Shown here piece by piece: positions 1-7,926 of a stretch of 46,799 nucleotides of DNA. The DNA lies in assembly GCF_003946575.1 (NCBI RefSeq), contig NZ_RHOP01000022.1, forward strand, positions 1 to 46,799, in the 5' to 3' direction. Both the position numbers and the translations under genes were made by a program. Source of the stretch: Companilactobacillus jidongensis (GTDB lineage Bacteria > Bacillota > Bacilli > Lactobacillales > Lactobacillaceae). The notes below the pieces were generated by a model. The model saw nothing but the letters and a program-made list of their open reading frames with translations. It was not told where the DNA came from and did no database searches. The first letter of the stretch is position 1. Each line of letters starts with the position of its first letter.

Positions 1-84
1 AGTGATGTTTTTTTTGCATTAAAAGAGTATAAAAAAACTGGTATTGATTATTCATCAATACCAGAAAGTATAGGACCTTTATAA
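1..84 (+). CDS. 3' end of a repeated gene, possibly a transposase (partial)
   Basis: An open frame enters from the left edge and ends at TAA (82-84), giving 27 residues that end ...DYSSIPESIGPL. Nearly the same DNA (69 of the first 73 bases) occurs reverse-complemented at the right edge of the window, and the differences include synonymous codon changes, so the sequence behaves like a real coding region present in at least two copies. I do not recognise the family. Multi-copy genes that stop a contig are most often transposases, but that is inference from the repeat and not from a motif. Confidence 0.5.
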   Translation, partial: SDVFFALKEYKKTGIDYSSIPESIGPL

Positions 85-162
85 TTAGTTATTATGATTC
101 ATTTAAGAATGGAAGTAAAATTTTTATTTCTATTAAATCTGGTTTGTTTTTTGAACTAGGAA

Positions 163-684
163 TTATAAATATCTGTCAACATGAACGTCAATTGCTTTAA
201 CATACTCATTGGTTGCCACAACATAATAATTTCCCGAATCTCCTCTATACGCAACCCATGAAGACTCATTAGCTAATCCTTTTTGAATAGGTAACAAATT
301 ATGATACCTATTGTATGAATAAACTTGAGCAAAAGGTTTAGCAATGACTCTAATTACTACTTTTGCATTTCTTGCTTGAGGAATACTTTCTAAAGCATTA
401 ATTTCCGCTGCAGTTACGTGATGATCGACAATAACCATACCATTAACATTTTGACTTGATACGTTTTTACTATTCAAATCAGAAATAGTTGTTTCAGTGA
501 CATTAGAAAGAATATCGGATGATAATTTATGATCCGTAGTATCAATCGTTTTGTTCCCTAGAATCTTTTCTTGTTGAATGGAATTATCATTAACTGTACT
601 AGCGTTTATAATCGTGTTTGTACCTATAAAACTTGTCCCTATACTTAATAAGATGGTGCTAAGAATAACACCTTGTAATTTCAT
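163..684 (-). CDS. Secreted protein with a C-terminal SLAP-like domain
   Basis: 173-residue exported protein. The first ~28 residues form a signal peptide: MK, a hydrophobic stretch, and an Ala-Ser type cleavage region. The middle (about 30-110) is Ser/Asn/Thr-rich and looks like a linker. The last ~55 residues (VYSYN...NESSWVAYRG...YYVVATNEYVKAIDV) resemble the SLAP/SlpA cell-wall-binding repeat of lactobacilli, which is known to hold proteins on the surface through secondary wall polymers. A good ribosome binding site (AAAGGAGGGC at 700-691) supports the start. It is divergent from a second SLAP-like gene at 859, with a very AT-rich 174-bp region between them that probably carries both promoters. 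The role is unknown; wall attachment is inferred from the domain alone. Confidence 0.6.
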   Translation of the reverse strand: MKLQGVILSTILLSIGTSFIGTNTIINASTVNDNSIQQEKILGNKTIDTTDHKLSSDILSNVTETTISDLNSKNVSSQNVNGMVIVDHHVTAAEINALESIPQARNAKVVIRVIAKPFAQVYSYNRYHNLLPIQKGLANESSWVAYRGDSGNYYVVATNEYVKAIDVHVDRYL

Positions 685-858
685 GTTGTAGCCCTCCTTT
701 TATGTAAATAACAATATCGTTTATGAGATACATCTTCAATAAATTTCATTATCTAATTTATATTATTTATATATAATGAAATTTATATTTTTTTTTTCTT
801 TAGCAATTTATTAACATATGCTATTCTTAACTAGTAATTATATTGGAGGGGTTCTTAT

Positions 859-1770
859 ATGAAATATATTATTAAAATAATTGGATTGTCCATATTAATG
901 TTTTTATTTCTTGATACAAATATTATAAAAGCGGCAAGTAAAACTTATACTTTTGAGGCTGATAATACTGTTACAATAGTATCCAATAATAACATTTATT
1001 ATACGTATGAAAAGAAGAATGGTAAAATGCGGAGGCTTAAATCTAATAGAAATATATCTAAAGAAAATGGCGAACAAAACTATTGGAAAGCTAACAAAGT
1101 AGAAATAAACGGGAAGGTTTGGTGGCAGATTGCTGATAACAAATATTTAAGACCAAAAAATATATCTATCATAGACGAAAAAACGATTAATATATATAAA
1201 ACAAAATATAAGAATTACACTCCTGATTTACCAGAGTACGATGGTAAGAGCATAATTCTTATTGGTGCAGATCCAAAATCTGATAGTAAAACTATCGGAT
1301 TATATTCTAAAAAAAATGATAAGTTGATTTACACAGGCAATAGAGTTAATGCAGTAAAGGGAAGAACTACACAATTTTGGAAGGCAGATAAGGTTACTGT
1401 AAACGGTAAAACATACTGGCAAGTCGGGAAAAACTTATATTTTAAACCTACTAGAATAGTTGAAGTTGATATTGAGCTCGCTAAAAAGAGTAATGAAAAA
1501 ATCCAAAATTTTGGCAATTATCCAGAAAAGAAATTATTAACGGGAAAAGAACCTGATACAATTTTGGTAAATAACACTAAAGGCAGTTCAGTACCATTAG
1601 TGAGTCTTCAAGGGAATGGTAAAAAGTTTCAACTAATAAATAACCGGTCATTGGCAAATAATAGTACTTGGATAGTTGGTAGAATTATGAAAATAAATGA
1701 AGTCACGTATTGTCAAGTGTCAACAAACGAATGGGTGGACGTTACCAATTATGTTATAAATCCTTATTGA
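859..1770 (+). CDS. Secreted protein made of three SLAP-like repeats
   Basis: 303-residue exported protein with an N-terminal signal peptide ending near residue 26 (IIKAASKT). Three repeats follow at about 28-108, 128-210 and 228-300. The first two share the pattern YWKA(N/D)KV-x-(I/V)NGK-x-(W/Y)WQ(I/V)-x-(D/G)(N/K)-x-Y-(L/F)-(R/K)P; the third, TWIVGRIMKINEVTYCQV, is diverged. This is the layout of SLAP-type wall-binding modules, but no catalytic domain is visible, so the protein may consist only of binding repeats. The start is supported by TGGAGGGG at 844-851. It is monocistronic, with a strong terminator at 1821-1859. An adhesin or structural surface protein is a reasonable guess. Confidence 0.6.
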   Translation: MKYIIKIIGLSILMFLFLDTNIIKAASKTYTFEADNTVTIVSNNNIYYTYEKKNGKMRRLKSNRNISKENGEQNYWKANKVEINGKVWWQIADNKYLRPKNISIIDEKTINIYKTKYKNYTPDLPEYDGKSIILIGADPKSDSKTIGLYSKKNDKLIYTGNRVNAVKGRTTQFWKADKVTVNGKTYWQVGKNLYFKPTRIVEVDIELAKKSNEKIQNFGNYPEKKLLTGKEPDTILVNNTKGSSVPLVSLQGNGKKFQLINNRSLANNSTWIVGRIMKINEVTYCQVSTNEWVDVTNYVINPY

Positions 1771-1820
1771 AAACGTTAATTTATATACAAAAGAACCGTA
1801 ATGTAATTTTCTGGAAATAA

Positions 1821-1864
1821 GAATCCATCAATGAAATTCTTGATTTCATTGATGGATTCTTTAA
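1821..1864 (+). terminator. Intrinsic terminator of the SLAP-repeat gene
   Basis: 17-bp perfect stem (1821-1837 with 1843-1859) around a 5-base loop, followed by TTT. The rest of the gene-free stretch 1771-2101 contains a weak inverted repeat (CACGA near 1937 with TCGTG near 1965) and the next terminator; I see no gene in it. Confidence 0.75.
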
Positions 1865-2050
1865 ATTATTTGAATGTTGGAACAAACATAATAAATGCTT
1901 AACAATATCTAAGTAAATTATGAAAGAAGATACTATCACGAGTATATATATTGATACAGTGCTATCGTGGTACTGCTTATCAATTGAGAAAATTTTGCAT
2001 GGAATTGCTTTTGAACTTTAAAGTTTATCTTAATAGACATTTTTTATTAA

Positions 2051-2097
2051 AAAATGGATTCAACACAAATTTTCCAAAATTGTGTTGAATCCATTTT
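2051..2097 (-). terminator. Terminator downstream of the ASCH genes
   Basis: An 18-bp perfect stem (2051-2068 with 2080-2097) is followed on the minus strand by a T-rich tract (T6 at 2051-2046). It lies five bases after the stop of the leftward ASCH gene. Confidence 0.75.
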
Positions 2098-2101
2098 ATT
2101 T

Positions 2102-2503
2102 TTAGACTGTTTCATAACAGCCTGTTTTTATTGCTTGTCGTAAGAAATAGTCTAGCAAGAGCTTTTTATCTGGTTTATCCAAGTAAATATAGGATCTGGG
2201 AGCCTTAAAGTCAGGGAACTTCTGTTGGAGGGTCTCTAATGAAGTACTGGTAAATTCGGTAAGGTAGATAATAGGTATGTTGTACCCATCTTCAACCTCA
2301 ACAGGGGTTCCTAATTCTAAGAACAATCCTACTGACTTATCAATTCCGGATGAATAAATAATTGCTTGTGATCTAGTATGTAAGAATCTCTTACGATGTT
2401 CGACCGTTTGTTCACCGCCAATAATTTTTTTGGCATACTTCGTTTTTAACGATAAGAGAACTATTGGCAGGTGTGGATCATATATTTCCGTTAGTCTCGT
2501 CAT
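2102..2503 (-). CDS. ASCH-domain protein (downstream copy of a tandem pair)
   Basis: 133 residues. Residues 12-60 (LPIVLLSLKTKYAKKIIGGE..VEHRKRF) match the ASCH/PUA-like fold pattern of a hydrophobic strand, KxxxA(K/E)KI, GE and an R-K-R-F turn. ASCH proteins are thought to bind RNA or modified nucleotides; a few are amidohydrolases. The substrate here is unknown. The start overlaps the end of the upstream ASCH gene by 26 bases and has no strong ribosome binding site, so translational coupling is likely. Confidence 0.6.
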   Translation of the reverse strand: MTRLTEIYDPHLPIVLLSLKTKYAKKIIGGEQTVEHRKRFLHTRSQAIIYSSGIDKSVGLFLELGTPVEVEDGYNIPIIYLTEFTSTSLETLQQKFPDFKAPRSYIYLDKPDKKLLLDYFLRQAIKTGCYETV

Positions 2504-2945
2504 AGACTTTTACGAACACCTCACACAAACAAGAAATATCATCGGTAAACTTTTTGTTGGATTCAGCGTATTCTTTGGTGAAGAAATCTTCATGAACTTC
2601 ACGCCAATACTTCAAACTTCGGTCTCCTTCACCTTCATGATAGGCATGTTCAGCGCTGACCAAATTAAATGGAACAACTTCTGTGACAACTGTTTTTGTG
2701 ATACAAACCGGTAATTCATTAGCGTTGAGAATGATATTGTAGTCACCAACTGTTGGCATATATTCTGTCTCAGTGTACAGATCATAAGCTGAAGTTGTTG
2801 CAGTTTTGATATTTTTATCAACTAATTCAGCCAGAGTTTGGGGATCGCCGCCAAAAATAGTTATGTCTCCGATTGGATAATCTTCACGTGGACTTTTGTC
2901 CTCTAGAAATTTATCCCAGTATGCTTTGATGATCTTTTTGTCCAT
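2478..2945 (-). CDS. ASCH-domain protein (upstream copy of a tandem pair)
   Basis: 155 residues from an ATG at 2945 preceded by GGAGG about 9 bases upstream; an earlier in-frame start at 2990 has no such site. The sequence (AYWDKFLEDKSP..., GDITIFGGDPQTLAELV, K.ATTSAYDLY, then VGDYNIILNANELPVCI, and ..FNLVSAEHAYHEGEGDRSLKYWREVHEDFF) is the classic layout of the ASCH family found in lactobacilli and streptococci, with the conserved HA..EGEGD..L..WR..H..FF block. The exact substrate is unknown. It forms a two-gene unit with the overlapping downstream ASCH gene. Confidence 0.8.
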   Translation of the reverse strand: MDKKIIKAYWDKFLEDKSPREDYPIGDITIFGGDPQTLAELVDKNIKTATTSAYDLYTETEYMPTVGDYNIILNANELPVCITKTVVTEVVPFNLVSAEHAYHEGEGDRSLKYWREVHEDFFTKEYAESNKKFTDDISCLCEVFVKVYDETNGNI

Positions 2946-3029
2946 GAATCCAACCTCCGATTGATGAATACTATATATAAATAATATCATGTAATCCCTA
3001 ACTTTAAATGGTAAATTTTAGGAATTCAT

Positions 3030-3107
3030 CTAGTTGTCATCATTGGTATTTTTAATACTAGTAGTGATCGATGTATTTGTTCCTAGTATCTGAATATCTA
3101 TGGTCAT
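3030..3107 (-). CDS. Possible 25-residue micro-ORF
   Basis: ATG at 3107 sits only 2 bases after a strong AGGAGG; the 25-residue product begins MTIDIQILG and is Thr/Ile/Asn-rich. The spacing is too short for efficient initiation, so this may be chance. It lies in the otherwise gene-free stretch 2946-3295, upstream of the ASCH genes on no obvious promoter; the rest of that stretch is AT-rich and featureless apart from the terminator at 3246-3280. Confidence 0.15.
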   Translation of the reverse strand: MTIDIQILGTNTSITTSIKNTNDDN

Positions 3108-3245
3108 AACCTCCTAAGTAATTTTTCATTACTAAATCAGATTATCATGAAGAAAGGACTTTCACAATCTAAAAAGTGAAATTTATAATTGTATTTTTTT
3201 GATTCTAATTATTTATATAATAATATATTAAATTCTTTATAGATA

Positions 3246-3280
3246 TAAAAAACAGCCTGAACGGTAAGTGTCAGACTGCT
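3246..3280 (-). terminator. Terminator of the ciaRH-like operon
   Basis: On the minus strand AGCAGTCTGA pairs with TCAGGCTGTT (two G-U pairs) and runs into T6, 16 bases after the histidine kinase stop. Confidence 0.7.
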
Positions 3281-3295
3281 TTTTACTATATTACT

Positions 3296-4639
3296 TTAAT
3301 GTTTAATAGGCAATTCAATCACGAATTCACTACCGGTGGGTAAATTGTCACGTACAAATATTTTTCCATGATGGGTATTAATTATTTGTTGGGCAATTGC
3401 TAATCCTAGACCATGTCCACCGCTATTGCGATTACGTGATTTGTCAACGCGATAGAAGCGTCCAAAAATCTTCTTTTTATCAGTATCGCTAATACCGATT
3501 CCGGTATCAGAAACAATTATCTGATACTTTGAACCTTCGATATGGTCATAGATTCTGATTGTGCCATTTTCAGGTGTGTATTTTGTAGCGTTATCTAACA
3601 AAATAATCAAGACTTGCTTGATCTTGTCACGGTCAACATTAAAACTGACGTCGGTTTTGTGATTTATATTTATTTGAAAAACCTTAGATTGTGAATTGAT
3701 TATTTCCTTAAAAGGCATAATAGGATCTTTTAAGAAAAATTCTGGACTAGTGATTTCAAAGTCCATTCTGGTAGTTGCTTGATCTGATCGTGCTAAGACC
3801 AATAGATTATTAGTCAATGAATTCAAGCGATTTACTTCATCCAGCGAAACAGAAATTGATTCTGCTTCATCAATAATAGTGTTATTAGGTTTTGTCAGCA
3901 TATACTCTAATTTGCCTTGAATGATTGTTAGTGGAGTTCGTAATTCGTGTGCAGCATCATTGACGAATTCACTCTGTTGTTTCCATGACTTAATGATTGG
4001 GAACATGCTAATACGAGTTAAAACGTAAGCAAGAATTAAAGCGATGACCCAGAATATAAGGAAAGTAATAATTAATATTTTTTGGAAGTTTTCAGTGGCT
4101 TGAATCTGTGTATCGATGTTTTGCATTATCAATACATAATGTCCGGCATACATTGGATTATTATTACTTTTTGATACTTTGATCAGTAGGGCACGAAAAC
4201 TCATTTTTTTAACAGTGATCGTTCTTTTTTTATTCAGGTTCTTTTTATTCAAATTAATGTTTTTAAGAACTGAGTATCGGTTACCAAGACTTGTTTTGTT
4301 TAAAAGTTTTCCTTTGTCATCAAAAACTAAGATGGATGCCTGAAATGGTGCTCGCGGCTCAGGCTGTTTATCATCAGTTCTTGTACCAGGACCCTGGGGT
4401 CCAGTTTGAGTCTTAGTATCCATATTTGGTTGCTTTTTGATAGCTGTCACTTGTTCTTTAATATCTGTGTCAATACTTCGATAGGTCGAAGATTGAAATA
4501 AATTGAAGATGATTATACCTAATGTAAAGAATAAAATCGCAAAAGTTGCCATTACAGATAGAAAAAGGTGAACTTGTTGCCGACGAGTTATTTTGTTCTG
4601 TCTAGTTTTGATTTTCATCTTGGAAAATATACCCAACAT
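3296..4639 (-). CDS. ciaH: CiaH-like sensor histidine kinase
   Basis: 447 residues, close to the length of streptococcal CiaH. TM1 is at about 27-50, an extracellular region with a Pro/Gly/Gln-rich stretch (TGPQGPGTR) at 51-185, and TM2 at about 188-210. The kinase core has the H-box AAHELRTPLTI, N-box LLDNATKYTPENG, G1 SDTGIGIS and G2 GGHGLGLAIA. It phosphorylates the response regulator encoded just upstream. The first start (4639) overlaps that gene by 38 bases; an ATG at 4618 is an equally plausible start. CiaH responds to envelope stress in streptococci. The assignment rests mainly on the partner regulator's strong CiaR resemblance and on the adjacent CiaR-type box. Confidence 0.8.
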   Translation of the reverse strand: MLGIFSKMKIKTRQNKITRRQQVHLFLSVMATFAILFFTLGIIIFNLFQSSTYRSIDTDIKEQVTAIKKQPNMDTKTQTGPQGPGTRTDDKQPEPRAPFQASILVFDDKGKLLNKTSLGNRYSVLKNINLNKKNLNKKRTITVKKMSFRALLIKVSKSNNNPMYAGHYVLIMQNIDTQIQATENFQKILIITFLIFWVIALILAYVLTRISMFPIIKSWKQQSEFVNDAAHELRTPLTIIQGKLEYMLTKPNNTIIDEAESISVSLDEVNRLNSLTNNLLVLARSDQATTRMDFEITSPEFFLKDPIMPFKEIINSQSKVFQININHKTDVSFNVDRDKIKQVLIILLDNATKYTPENGTIRIYDHIEGSKYQIIVSDTGIGISDTDKKKIFGRFYRVDKSRNRNSGGHGLGLAIAQQIINTHHGKIFVRDNLPTGSEFVIELPIKH

Positions 4640-5291
4640 TTCTAATAGTTTTGATCAAATAATCGTTCTTTGATGGACGCAGTTTTTTACGGAGATTGCT
4701 CATATAAACTTCGACAACGGTAATAGATGTATCGGAATCAAACCCCCAGATACGTTCGAAAATTTGATCTTTGGTTAGAATAGTATTTTTATTTTGCAAT
4801 AAATATACTAATAAATCATATTCCTTACCATTCAAAAGAATTGATTGATCTCCAGCAGAAACCTCATGATTATTCAAATTGATTTCAATACTGTTCATTC
4901 TTAGAATCGAATCATCAGCCAATGCTCCGCTTCGTTTTAGAAGTGCTTTGACTCTAACTTGTAATTCTTCACGGTGAAATGGTTTGGTTAAGTAGTCATC
5001 AGCACCTAAGTCAAATCCATGAACCTTATCATCTAGTTCGGCTTTAGCAGTCAAAATTAAAACTGGAGTCGTAATTTTATCGGCACGAATGTCTTTGAGA
5101 ATATCGTAGCCATTCATTCCAGGAAGCATTAGATCAAGAATAATTAAATCGTGAACATCTTCTGTTGCAGCAAATTTACCGCTTAAACCGTCATTCTCAA
5201 TATCAACTTCAGCAAAGTCTGCCAGGAATGATGCAATGTTGTCAGCTAGATTTTCATCATCCTCGACAACTAATATTTTTATGTTTTGCAT
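4602..5291 (-). CDS. ciaR: CiaR-like OmpR-family response regulator
   Basis: 229 residues. The receiver domain has the acidic pocket EDDE, phospho-acceptor Asp in LIILDLMLPGMNGYD, and the TAK and DDYLTKPF motifs. The C-terminal winged helix contains LLNGKEYDLLVYLLQ and IWGFDSDTSITVVEVYMSN, the signature that in my memory of pneumococcal CiaR reads almost identically. The ATG at 5291 is chosen because GAGGAGA lies just upstream; an in-frame start at 5345 lacks one. In streptococci CiaR binds two TTTAAG half-sites spaced by five bases; exactly this sequence lies 64 bases upstream at 5355-5371, suggesting autoregulation plus control of the divergent glycosyltransferase operon. Confidence 0.85.
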   Translation of the reverse strand: MQNIKILVVEDDENLADNIASFLADFAEVDIENDGLSGKFAATEDVHDLIILDLMLPGMNGYDILKDIRADKITTPVLILTAKAELDDKVHGFDLGADDYLTKPFHREELQVRVKALLKRSGALADDSILRMNSIEINLNNHEVSAGDQSILLNGKEYDLLVYLLQNKNTILTKDQIFERIWGFDSDTSITVVEVYMSNLRKKLRPSKNDYLIKTIRNVGYIFQDENQN

Positions 5292-5354
5292 ATAATTTCT
5301 CCTCATTAATACTCGTCTTAAATCAATACATTTATTATAAAGCATTTTTTTAAC

Positions 5355-5371
5355 TTTAAGCTTAATTTAAG
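5355..5371 (+). promoter_or_regulatory. CiaR-type binding box TTTAAG-N5-TTTAAG
   Basis: Exact direct repeat TTTAAG (5355-5360), CTTAA, TTTAAG (5366-5371). This is the published consensus for pneumococcal CiaR and the only exact copy I noticed in the window. A GATAAT at 5380-5385 could be the -10 of a rightward promoter, about the distance expected for a CiaR-activated promoter. Confidence 0.7.
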
Positions 5372-5418
5372 TTAGCTTGGATAATCTGTTCACATCGTAA
5401 GGAAAGGATGTTTAACAG

Positions 5419-5508
5419 ATGAGAGACAAAATAATAAAGCTTAGACCTATTTTATTGTCGGTCATCGTTTACTCGATCATTTGTTTTCTCGTTAATATTA
5501 CCTTTTAA
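5419..5508 (+). CDS. 29-residue single-pass membrane peptide leading the glycosyltransferase operon
   Basis: ATG at 5419 follows GGAAAGGATG at 5401-5410. The product has a short basic head (MRDKIIKLRP) and then one continuous hydrophobic segment to the end (ILLSVIVYSIICFLVNITF). It lies between the CiaR-type box and the GT39 gene, 18 bases ahead of the latter, so it would be the first gene of the operon. It could be a real small membrane protein or a leader peptide. No homologue is recognised. Confidence 0.4.
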   Translation: MRDKIIKLRPILLSVIVYSIICFLVNITF

Positions 5509-5526
5509 GGGATTGGAGTTTGATAA

Positions 5527-7902
5527 ATGATGGAAAACGAACCAACTCGTACTACAAAAAATAAAAAGGTGAGCATTTGGGTCCGACTGAAATTAATCAA
5601 ATATGATTATTGGCTGATTGCCATTTTGATTTTAGCGGCCTTCTTATACGCATGGAATATATGGGAAGCAGGCGAAGCTAATAGTTTTTATACTGCTGCC
5701 ATTGTAAGTATGACCAAGAGTTTTAAGAACTTTTGGTATGCGAGTTTTGATCCTGCGGGATTTATTACGGTGGATAAACCACCAGTTGCACTTTGGTTTA
5801 TGGCAATTAGTGCCAAGATATTTGGTGTTCATGGTTGGAGTGTTGTATTACCATCAATTCTCTTTGGAATTGCTTCGGTATACTTAATCTATAACTTAGT
5901 TCATAAGAGATTTGGCAGGGTTCCAGCTCGTATTGCTGCCTTGATTATGACCTTAACACCTATTGCAGTCGCAGATTCTAGAACTAACAATATGGATGCG
6001 ACCCTGATTTTCTTCTTATTACTGTCGATATATTTTGTTCAAAAGGCAGTCTTTAAGAGTCAACAAAGATATTTATGGATAGGTTTCGCATTAATGGGCG
6101 TAGCCTTTAATGTCAAAATGTTACAGGCATTCATGATTTTGCCAGCTTTGTATTTTTATTATTGGATAGCAACCAATATTGGTTGGAAGAAGAAGTTGGC
6201 ACATTTAGGAATTGCAACGATATTTTTAGCGGTATTTACATTGATTTGGCCGTTGTCAGTTGATATGACAAGTGCGTCGAGTCGTCCGTATGAAGGTGGA
6301 TCTGAAACTAATTCAGCTTTGGAACTTGCCTTTGGATACAACGGTACACAACGTTTGTTAGGACAAACAACTGGTACAGGTGGAGCATTCCCCGGTATGG
6401 GGTCTAGTTCGAAGAAGAGCTCTAGCTCGAAGAGTATGACACCACCAAGTGGAACTTCGAAAAAGTCATCAAGTTCTTCGTCAACTACACCACCTGCTAA
6501 ACCAAGTGGTTCATCAAGTACTAAGAAATCATCCACAAATGCACCAACACCACCTAACGGAGCTGAAGGTATGCAAGGTGGTGGACCTGGTGGAAGTAAC
6601 AAGGGTGGTACTGGCGGCGCTGGTGGTGGAGCATTCAGCATTGGTACCGTTGGACCATTTAGATTATTTGGACTTGATTTAGGTCCTCAAATCAGTTGGC
6701 TGTTGATCATAGCTATTTTAGGTTTGATCTCTAGTTACTTCTACTATCGTGGGTCCAAGATGAAGAAGTGGTGGTCATTGACACCGCAACGTAAGGAATT
6801 ATGGCTCTGGGCCGGCTGGTTAGTTCCAGTTTATGGATTCTTCTCAGTTGCTAGTTTCTTCCATCCCTATTACACAATTATGTTGGCACCAGCCATCGCT
6901 GTTCTTGGCGGGGTTGGTATATACACAATGATCAAGCAATGGAAAGAAAAATCAGCTTGGTCGATGCTCTTGCCAGTAGCGATACTGTCGACGGCCGCGT
7001 TACAAGCATGGTATGTGGCACAGTATTATTCAGTTTTGGCATGGGTCTTACTGGGATTGGGAGTCCTAGTTTCAATACCATTATTCGTATTACCTTGGAT
7101 TGCTGCCAATTTGAAATCTAAACATGTTTGGCCAATCGCTGGTGTTATCTTGGTTATGTTAGCACCATCATTCTGGTCACTAACACCAACACTAGCAGGT
7201 GAATCAGCACAGATTCCAACGGCTGGACCTTCACTACTAGAACAAGGTGGCGGAGGTATGGGTGCGAGTGCTGGAGGTATGGGCAGTTCTACCGATTCGA
7301 CCTTACTCAAATACCTTGAGAAGCATCAAGGAAATGCTGAGTATCTGTTTGCCACAGATGATTCGAGTACAGCAGCCCCATATATTATTTCTACTGGTAA
7401 GGCAGTTATGGCCATTGGTGGATTTAATGGAACTGACAAAGCTATCACACTCAAGCAATTTAAGAAGTTAGTTAAAGAAGGAAAAATTAAGTATTACTAC
7501 TCTGGTGGTAAAACTGGCGGAAGTAACAGTGAAATTGTTAGCTGGATCAAGAAGAATGCCAAAAAGATCAAGTTAAGCAGTTCAACTTCGGCAACATCAT
7601 CAATTACGACAAGTACCAAGACAAGTGGCTCTAGCGAAGCAGCACCAACTGGTACTCAAGGTGCCGCTCCAAGTAACGCAGGTGGGACTCCACCATCTGG
7701 TTCAGGAACTGCTCCAAGTGGAGCCCAAGGTGAAATGGGTGGTACACCACCAAGTGGTTCATCTAGTTCATCAACTAAGAAGAAACCTTCTAAGAAGCCA
7801 TCTGGCACCGGCAGTACTGCACCTGAAGGAATGGGCGGTATGACTGGTGGACCTGGAGGTTCTTCTGGAACACTTTATGATTTATCAAGTATTTATGATT
7901 AG
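5527..7902 (+). CDS. ykcB: YkcB-like GT39 (PMT-type) membrane glycosyltransferase with Ser/Thr/Gly-rich loops
   Basis: 791 residues. N-terminal motifs EANSFYTAAIVSM, DPAGFITVDKPPVALW and RTNNMDATLIFFLL fit the GT39/ArnT-PMT superfamily: the acidic residue in the first outer loop, the DKPP motif and successive TM helices. These enzymes take a sugar from a polyprenyl-phosphate carrier and place it on an extracytoplasmic acceptor. About 11 TM segments flank two unusual low-complexity regions, at about 290-370 and 680-790, made of Ser/Lys/Thr/Pro/Gly. A soluble segment at about 590-680 precedes the tail. GGAG lies 9 bases before the ATG pair at 5527/5530. The next gene encodes the GT2 enzyme that would make the lipid-linked donor, as in Bacillus ykcB-ykcC. 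The acceptor is unknown. Confidence 0.8.
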   Translation: MMENEPTRTTKNKKVSIWVRLKLIKYDYWLIAILILAAFLYAWNIWEAGEANSFYTAAIVSMTKSFKNFWYASFDPAGFITVDKPPVALWFMAISAKIFGVHGWSVVLPSILFGIASVYLIYNLVHKRFGRVPARIAALIMTLTPIAVADSRTNNMDATLIFFLLLSIYFVQKAVFKSQQRYLWIGFALMGVAFNVKMLQAFMILPALYFYYWIATNIGWKKKLAHLGIATIFLAVFTLIWPLSVDMTSASSRPYEGGSETNSALELAFGYNGTQRLLGQTTGTGGAFPGMGSSSKKSSSSKSMTPPSGTSKKSSSSSSTTPPAKPSGSSSTKKSSTNAPTPPNGAEGMQGGGPGGSNKGGTGGAGGGAFSIGTVGPFRLFGLDLGPQISWLLIIAILGLISSYFYYRGSKMKKWWSLTPQRKELWLWAGWLVPVYGFFSVASFFHPYYTIMLAPAIAVLGGVGIYTMIKQWKEKSAWSMLLPVAILSTAALQAWYVAQYYSVLAWVLLGLGVLVSIPLFVLPWIAANLKSKHVWPIAGVILVMLAPSFWSLTPTLAGESAQIPTAGPSLLEQGGGGMGASAGGMGSSTDSTLLKYLEKHQGNAEYLFATDDSSTAAPYIISTGKAVMAIGGFNGTDKAITLKQFKKLVKEGKIKYYYSGGKTGGSNSEIVSWIKKNAKKIKLSSSTSATSSITTSTKTSGSSEAAPTGTQGAAPSNAGGTPPSGSGTAPSGAQGEMGGTPPSGSSSSSTKKKPSKKPSGTGSTAPEGMGGMTGGPGGSSGTLYDLSSIYD

Positions 7903-7926
7903 CATTAAATGAAAGGATGAGTGCTC

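Noticed and set aside
6159-6641. Long antisense frame rich in Pro and Gly opposite the GT39 gene
   Set aside because: It is an artefact of the repetitive Ser/Gly codons of the real gene and has no start signals.
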